Below are positions 7,539-10,257 of a DNA stretch of 10,257 nucleotides, piece by piece. The notes under the pieces are model-generated. The model did not search any database and was not told the DNA's origin. It was given only the letters and a program-made list of their open reading frames with translations. The DNA comes from an uncultured Chitinophagaceae bacterium (GTDB taxonomy: Bacteria > Bacteroidota > Bacteroidia > Chitinophagales > Chitinophagaceae), in assembly GCA_937900675.1 (NCBI GenBank), contig CALCEA010000093.1, forward strand, positions 1 to 10,257, in the 5' to 3' direction. Every line of letters starts with the position of its first letter. Within the stretch, counting starts at the first letter, position 1. The translations under genes were made by a program, and so were the position numbers.

Positions 7539-7546
7539 CAAAACTA
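7539..7546 (-). promoter_or_regulatory. Promoter -7 box (TAGTTTTG) for the TPR gene
   Basis: The minus strand reads TAGTTTTG, an exact TAnnTTTG match, placed to start a transcript near 7535 that enters the TPR gene at 7509. It is only 3 bp from the -7 box of the divergent etfB promoter, so two polymerases could not occupy both at once. Confidence 0.45.
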
Positions 7547-7549
7547 CCT

Positions 7550-7557
7550 TATATTTG
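7550..7557 (+). promoter_or_regulatory. Promoter -7 box (TATATTTG) for etfB-etfA
   Basis: TATATTTG is an exact TAnnTTTG match and would start transcription near 7561-7563, leaving a 5' leader of about 45 nt before the etfB ATG. That leader begins inside the inverted repeat at 7559-7580. A TTTTTG at 7519-7524 is slightly too far upstream to be a good -33 element. Confidence 0.5.
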
Positions 7558-7558
7558 C

Positions 7559-7580
7559 ATTAGTTGCATAAACAACTAAT
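7559..7580. repeat. Perfect 8-bp inverted repeat at the etfB start site, candidate operator
   Basis: ATTAGTTG (7559-7566) and CAACTAAT (7573-7580) are exact reverse complements separated by six bases (CATAAA). The 22-bp dyad covers the predicted start of etfB transcription and lies in the upstream region of the divergent TPR promoter. It is sized like a dimeric repressor operator (TetR-like or similar). It could alternatively form a weak AT-rich hairpin in the etfB leader. No run of T follows, so it is not a terminator. Confidence 0.5.
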
Positions 7581-7606
7581 ATTGATAAAACACAAAATCC
7601 ACTATT

Positions 7607-8350
7607 ATGAAGGTGCTCGTTTGCATTAGTAAAACACCAGACACTACAGCCAAAATTGCTTTTACCGAAGGTAATACAAAGTTTGATGAAAACGGTGTGC
7701 AATGGATTATCAACCCTTATGACGAATGGTACTCTTTGGTAAGAGCCATTGAGTTAAAAGAAAAAGACGCGAATGTTACTATCCACTTAGTAACTGTAGG
7801 AGCAGCAGATGCAGAACCTATTATTCGTAAAGCTTTAGCACTAGGGGGTGACGAAGCCATCAGAGTTAACAATACCAGCAATGATTCCATGGTAGTTGCG
7901 CAAGAAATTGCTGCTATTGCCAAAGAAGGTACATATGATTTGATTTTAACGGGTAAAGAAACCATTGATTATAATAGTGCAAGTATTGGATCTATGTTAT
8001 GTGCATTACTAGATCAAAACTATATTGCAGCAGCCACTAAATTAGAAATAGATGGCACAAAAGCCATTGTTACTAGAGAAATAGATGGTGGTGAAGAAAC
8101 TGCTGAAACAAATTTACCGGTGATTGTGAGTTGTCAAAAAGGAATGGCAGAACAAAGAATTCCTAATATGCGTGGTATTATGGCAGCAAGAACCAAACCA
8201 TTAAAAGTGGTAGAAGCAAGTGTTCAAAATGCTACTACAAGCATTCAACAATTTGATTTACCTGCCGCAAAATCTGGCGTTAAATTAATTGACCCAACTC
8301 AAATGGATGAACTAGTAAGATTATTGAAAGAAGAAGCAAAAGTTATTTAA
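7607..8350 (+). CDS. etfB: Electron transfer flavoprotein, beta subunit
   Basis: A 247-residue soluble protein that pairs with EtfA. The heterodimer carries FAD and AMP and moves electrons from acyl-CoA dehydrogenases and similar enzymes to ETF:quinone oxidoreductase. Family features in order are the N-terminal MKVLVCISKTPDT, INPYDEW (35-41), the nucleotide-binding LTGKETIDYNSASIGSMLC (114-132), REIDGGEET (157-165) and the C-terminal arm RIPNMRGIMAARTKPL (184-199). The length is typical for the family. The ATG follows a leader of about 45 nt with a TATATTTG box and an inverted repeat, and no Shine-Dalgarno sequence is seen. etfA begins 24 nt downstream on the same strand, forming an operon. 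Confidence 0.96.
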   Translation: MKVLVCISKTPDTTAKIAFTEGNTKFDENGVQWIINPYDEWYSLVRAIELKEKDANVTIHLVTVGAADAEPIIRKALALGGDEAIRVNNTSNDSMVVAQEIAAIAKEGTYDLILTGKETIDYNSASIGSMLCALLDQNYIAAATKLEIDGTKAIVTREIDGGEETAETNLPVIVSCQKGMAEQRIPNMRGIMAARTKPLKVVEASVQNATTSIQQFDLPAAKSGVKLIDPTQMDELVRLLKEEAKVI

Positions 8351-8374
8351 TCAATCCAAATTAATTACAAGACC

Positions 8375-9337
8375 ATGGTACTAATATATATAGATCAAGC
8401 AGACCAAGAAGTAAAAAAAGCATCTTTAGAAGCCATCTCTTATGGTGCAGCTTTAGCTAAACAAATGGGCACTCATGCAGAAGCCCTTATTTTAGGAACT
8501 GTTAAAGATGACCTAGCTCAATTAGGCAAATATGGTGTTACCAAAGTACATCAGGTTGCCAACGAAATTTTAAATCATTTTGACGCTAGAGTAAATGCAA
8601 CAGTAACTTCAGAAGCAGTTAAATTATCGGGTGCAGATGTCATTGTTTTTGCACACAATACCAATGGCAAAGCTATTGCTCCTGCTGTTGCAGTAAAATT
8701 AAATGCAGGTATAGTAACTGGTGCAAGTGCATTACCCAACACTGAAAATGGTTTTGTAGTGACTAAAACTGTTTTTTCTGGTAAGGCTTTTGCTTCTATC
8801 AAAATTGAAACTGCTATTAAAGTAATTACCATCAATCAAAATAGTTTTGGTGTTCAAAGTTCAGAAGGTACAGCAACCCTTGAAACATTATCTGTAATCG
8901 TTCCTACTTCAAGTATAAAAATCACCTCAGTAAATAAAGTACAAGGAGAGATTCCATTGACAGAAGCTAGCTTAGTGGTGAGTGGAGGACGAGGTTTAAA
9001 AGGACCAGAAAACTGGGGCGTTTTATTAGATTTAGCAAAGGCATTGGGTGCATCTACTGCTTGTAGCCGTCCGGTATCAGATTCAGACTGGAGACCACAC
9101 CACGAACATGTAGGCCAAACGGGTTACCAAATTGCGCCTAACTTATATATTGCCATTGGTATATCTGGTGCTATCCAGCATTTGGCTGGTGTCAACAGAA
9201 GTAAAACAATAGTGGTCATCAATAAAGATCCTGAAGCGCCTTTCTTTAAAGCAGCAGATTATGGTGTTGTGGGAGATGCTTTTGAAGTAGTTCCAGCACT
9301 TACTGCAGCAGTATTAAAATCTAAGGCTAGCGCATAA
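8375..9337 (+). CDS. etfA: Electron transfer flavoprotein, alpha subunit
   Basis: A 320-residue partner of EtfB that holds most of the FAD contacts. The N-terminal domain (about 1-185) resembles EtfB in fold. The C-terminal FAD domain (about 195-315) shows VSGGRGLKG (202-210), SRPVSD (231-236, with Arg232 in the flavin-contact position), VGQTG (246-250), the family signature PNLYIAIGISGAIQHLAGV (255-273) and INKDPEAPFFKAADYGVVGD (282-301). Tyr251 follows VGQTG, where Lys is common in well-studied ETFs. The length is normal and all FAD motifs are intact, so it should be functional. It lies 24 nt after etfB, probably translated from the same mRNA, and ends in tandem TAA TAA. Confidence 0.96.
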   Translation: MVLIYIDQADQEVKKASLEAISYGAALAKQMGTHAEALILGTVKDDLAQLGKYGVTKVHQVANEILNHFDARVNATVTSEAVKLSGADVIVFAHNTNGKAIAPAVAVKLNAGIVTGASALPNTENGFVVTKTVFSGKAFASIKIETAIKVITINQNSFGVQSSEGTATLETLSVIVPTSSIKITSVNKVQGEIPLTEASLVVSGGRGLKGPENWGVLLDLAKALGASTACSRPVSDSDWRPHHEHVGQTGYQIAPNLYIAIGISGAIQHLAGVNRSKTIVVINKDPEAPFFKAADYGVVGDAFEVVPALTAAVLKSKASA

Positions 9338-9347
9338 TAAATTCATG

Positions 9348-9355
9348 TAACTTTG
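9348..9355 (+). promoter_or_regulatory. Promoter -7 box (TAACTTTG) for the BFN gene
   Basis: TAACTTTG is an exact TAnnTTTG match in the 34-nt gap after etfA, 16 bases before the ATG at 9372. It would let the BFN gene and ispE be transcribed apart from etfBA. The gap has no hairpin terminator, so read-through from etfA is also possible. Confidence 0.45.
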
Positions 9356-9371
9356 AGTAGCGTTAATTTGT

Positions 9372-9962
9372 ATGCATAAAATAGAACTTGAAATTGTTGC
9401 ATTGTCTCATAGTATCACGCAGTCTAATTCTTACGCGGTGATCTTGGGAGAAGTGGGCGGATCCAGAAGACTTCCCATTGTCATTGGCGGCTTTGAAGCC
9501 CAGGCCATTGCAGTAGCTCTTGAAAACATGCATCCCTCTCGCCCACTCACACATGATTTGATGAAAAATTTCATGACTTCTTTTGATATTGCTTTACAAG
9601 AAGTATATATCTGTGATTTACAAGAAGGCATATTTTATTCTAAGCTAGTTTGCTTTACTGCCAATGATACCATTGAAATAGATAGTAGAACAAGTGATGC
9701 TTTAGCCTTAGCCGTAAGATTTGGGTGCCCAATATATGTTTATGAAAATATCTTAGACCAAGCAGGTGTTGCAAGTGAACATATCTCAGCAGAACCAGCA
9801 AGTCCAATTGAAAATACCCCAAGCAAAAAAGACAACGATTTATCTAGTTTAACATTAAGTGAGTTAAACGATTTATTGAATGAAGTATTAGAACAAGAAG
9901 ATTATATCAAAGCCATTGATATCCGTGACGAAATAGCTAAGCGCAATGCTTCCAAGAAATAA
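9372..9962 (+). CDS. Bifunctional nuclease (BFN/DUF151) family protein with C-terminal UVR motif
   Basis: A 196-residue cytoplasmic protein. The BFN domain covers about 1-125, with GGSRRLPIVIGGFEAQAIAVAL (29-50), RPLTHDLM (57-64) and the conserved DSRTSDALALAVR (104-116). A low-complexity linker rich in Ala, Pro and Ser (about 131-157) leads to a UVR motif (about 158-193, LSELNDLLNEVLEQEDYIKA and RDEIAKR), the short coiled helix pair found in UvrB and UvrC. Plant BFN proteins have DNase and RNase activity; the role in bacteria is little known. The UVR motif suggests a protein contact, possibly with nucleic-acid machinery, which is inference. It has a TAACTTTG promoter box of its own, and ispE starts 5 nt after its stop, implying coupling. 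Confidence 0.88.
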   Translation: MHKIELEIVALSHSITQSNSYAVILGEVGGSRRLPIVIGGFEAQAIAVALENMHPSRPLTHDLMKNFMTSFDIALQEVYICDLQEGIFYSKLVCFTANDTIEIDSRTSDALALAVRFGCPIYVYENILDQAGVASEHISAEPASPIENTPSKKDNDLSSLTLSELNDLLNEVLEQEDYIKAIDIRDEIAKRNASKK

Positions 9963-9967
9963 AGCGC

Positions 9968-10257
9968 ATGATTCAATTCCCACATTGTAAAATTAATTTA
10001 GGTTTATCCATCATCGAAAAAAGAACTGATGGTTACCATGAATTAGAAACCCTATTCTACCCTGTTCAATTACAAGACATGGTAGAAGTTTGTATTGCAG
10101 AAAACACCAATGAATCAGTTTTATTTTCTCATTCTGGCATTCCAGTTCCAGGCGATACTGAAAATAATTTATGCATTAAAGCATATCAATTATTAAAAAA
10201 TAAATTTCCTCAAATTCCTGCTACCCAAATTCATTTACACAAACATATTCCTATGGG
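9968..10257 (+). CDS. ispE: 4-diphosphocytidyl-2-C-methyl-D-erythritol kinase (5' part, cut by window end)
   Basis: This enzyme uses ATP to phosphorylate CDP-methylerythritol in the MEP (non-mevalonate) isoprenoid pathway in the cytoplasm. About 96 codons are visible. They open with FPHCKINLGLSI and KRTDGYHELETLF (residues 4-15 and 18-30), which match the substrate-binding N-terminus of IspE (CKINL in place of the common AKLNL). The window ends at HKHIPMG, the start of the GHMP-kinase ATP-binding loop, so the Gly-rich loop and catalytic half lie outside. The ATG at 9968 is 5 nt after the BFN stop, so the two genes are probably translated from one mRNA. Identification is firm from the N-terminal motifs. 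Confidence 0.93.
   Translation, partial: MIQFPHCKINLGLSIIEKRTDGYHELETLFYPVQLQDMVEVCIAENTNESVLFSHSGIPVPGDTENNLCIKAYQLLKNKFPQIPATQIHLHKHIPM

Noticed and set aside
8575..8835. Open frame of 86 codons on the minus strand inside etfA
   Set aside because: Shadow of the Ala- and Val-rich etfA codons; no independent support.
1..10257. Mobile elements, CRISPR arrays, defence systems, tRNA or rRNA genes
   Set aside because: No transposase, integrase, repeat-spacer array or RNA gene structure was seen; gene content is housekeeping and respiratory.

Overview
The window looks like an ordinary chromosomal core-gene region of a low-GC member of the Bacteroidota, possibly Chitinophagales. That call rests on the ccoI-ccoS-ccoN gene order, on starts without Shine-Dalgarno sequences, on repeated TAnnTTTG-type -7 promoter boxes a few bases upstream of genes, and on the family content (BFN-UVR protein, S41 peptidase, adjacent etfB-etfA). 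The lineage below phylum is an inference. I see no mobile element, CRISPR array, tRNA or rRNA, and every stretch over about 100 bases is coding.

Left block, minus strand (1-5707). Read in the direction of transcription, a C-terminal processing peptidase (ctpA-like, 5707-4127) is followed by a copper P-type ATPase (ccoI, 4074-1675), the small assembly protein ccoS (1596-1438) and ccoN (1410 to beyond position 1). The last three serve the high-affinity cbb3-type cytochrome c oxidase: CcoI exports copper needed for CuB, CcoS is needed for cofactor insertion, and CcoN is the catalytic haem-copper subunit. The ccoI-ccoS gap holds a promoter-like -7 box and two FNR/CRP-like dyads 21 bp apart, at about -41 and -62 from the inferred start site. 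This suggests oxygen- or redox-responsive activation of ccoS-ccoN separate from ccoI.

Middle block (5780-7509). A BadF/NAGK-type sugar kinase gene diverges from ctpA and is followed after 9 nt by an unrecognised 187-residue protein. That protein meets a small TPR gene on the opposite strand, and their TAG stop codons share one CTAG.

Right block, plus strand (7607-10257). etfB and etfA encode the electron transfer flavoprotein that passes electrons from acyl-CoA dehydrogenases and related enzymes to the quinone pool. The etfB promoter overlaps the divergent promoter of the TPR gene, and a perfect 8-bp inverted repeat lies at the probable start site. A bifunctional-nuclease-family gene (BFN plus UVR motif) with its own promoter-like box follows, then ispE of the MEP isoprenoid pathway, cut by the window end just inside its GHMP-kinase ATP-binding motif.

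I did not find a convincing undescribed system. The items most worth a second look are regulatory: the paired dyads before ccoS and the overlapping divergent promoters with the inverted repeat before etfB.
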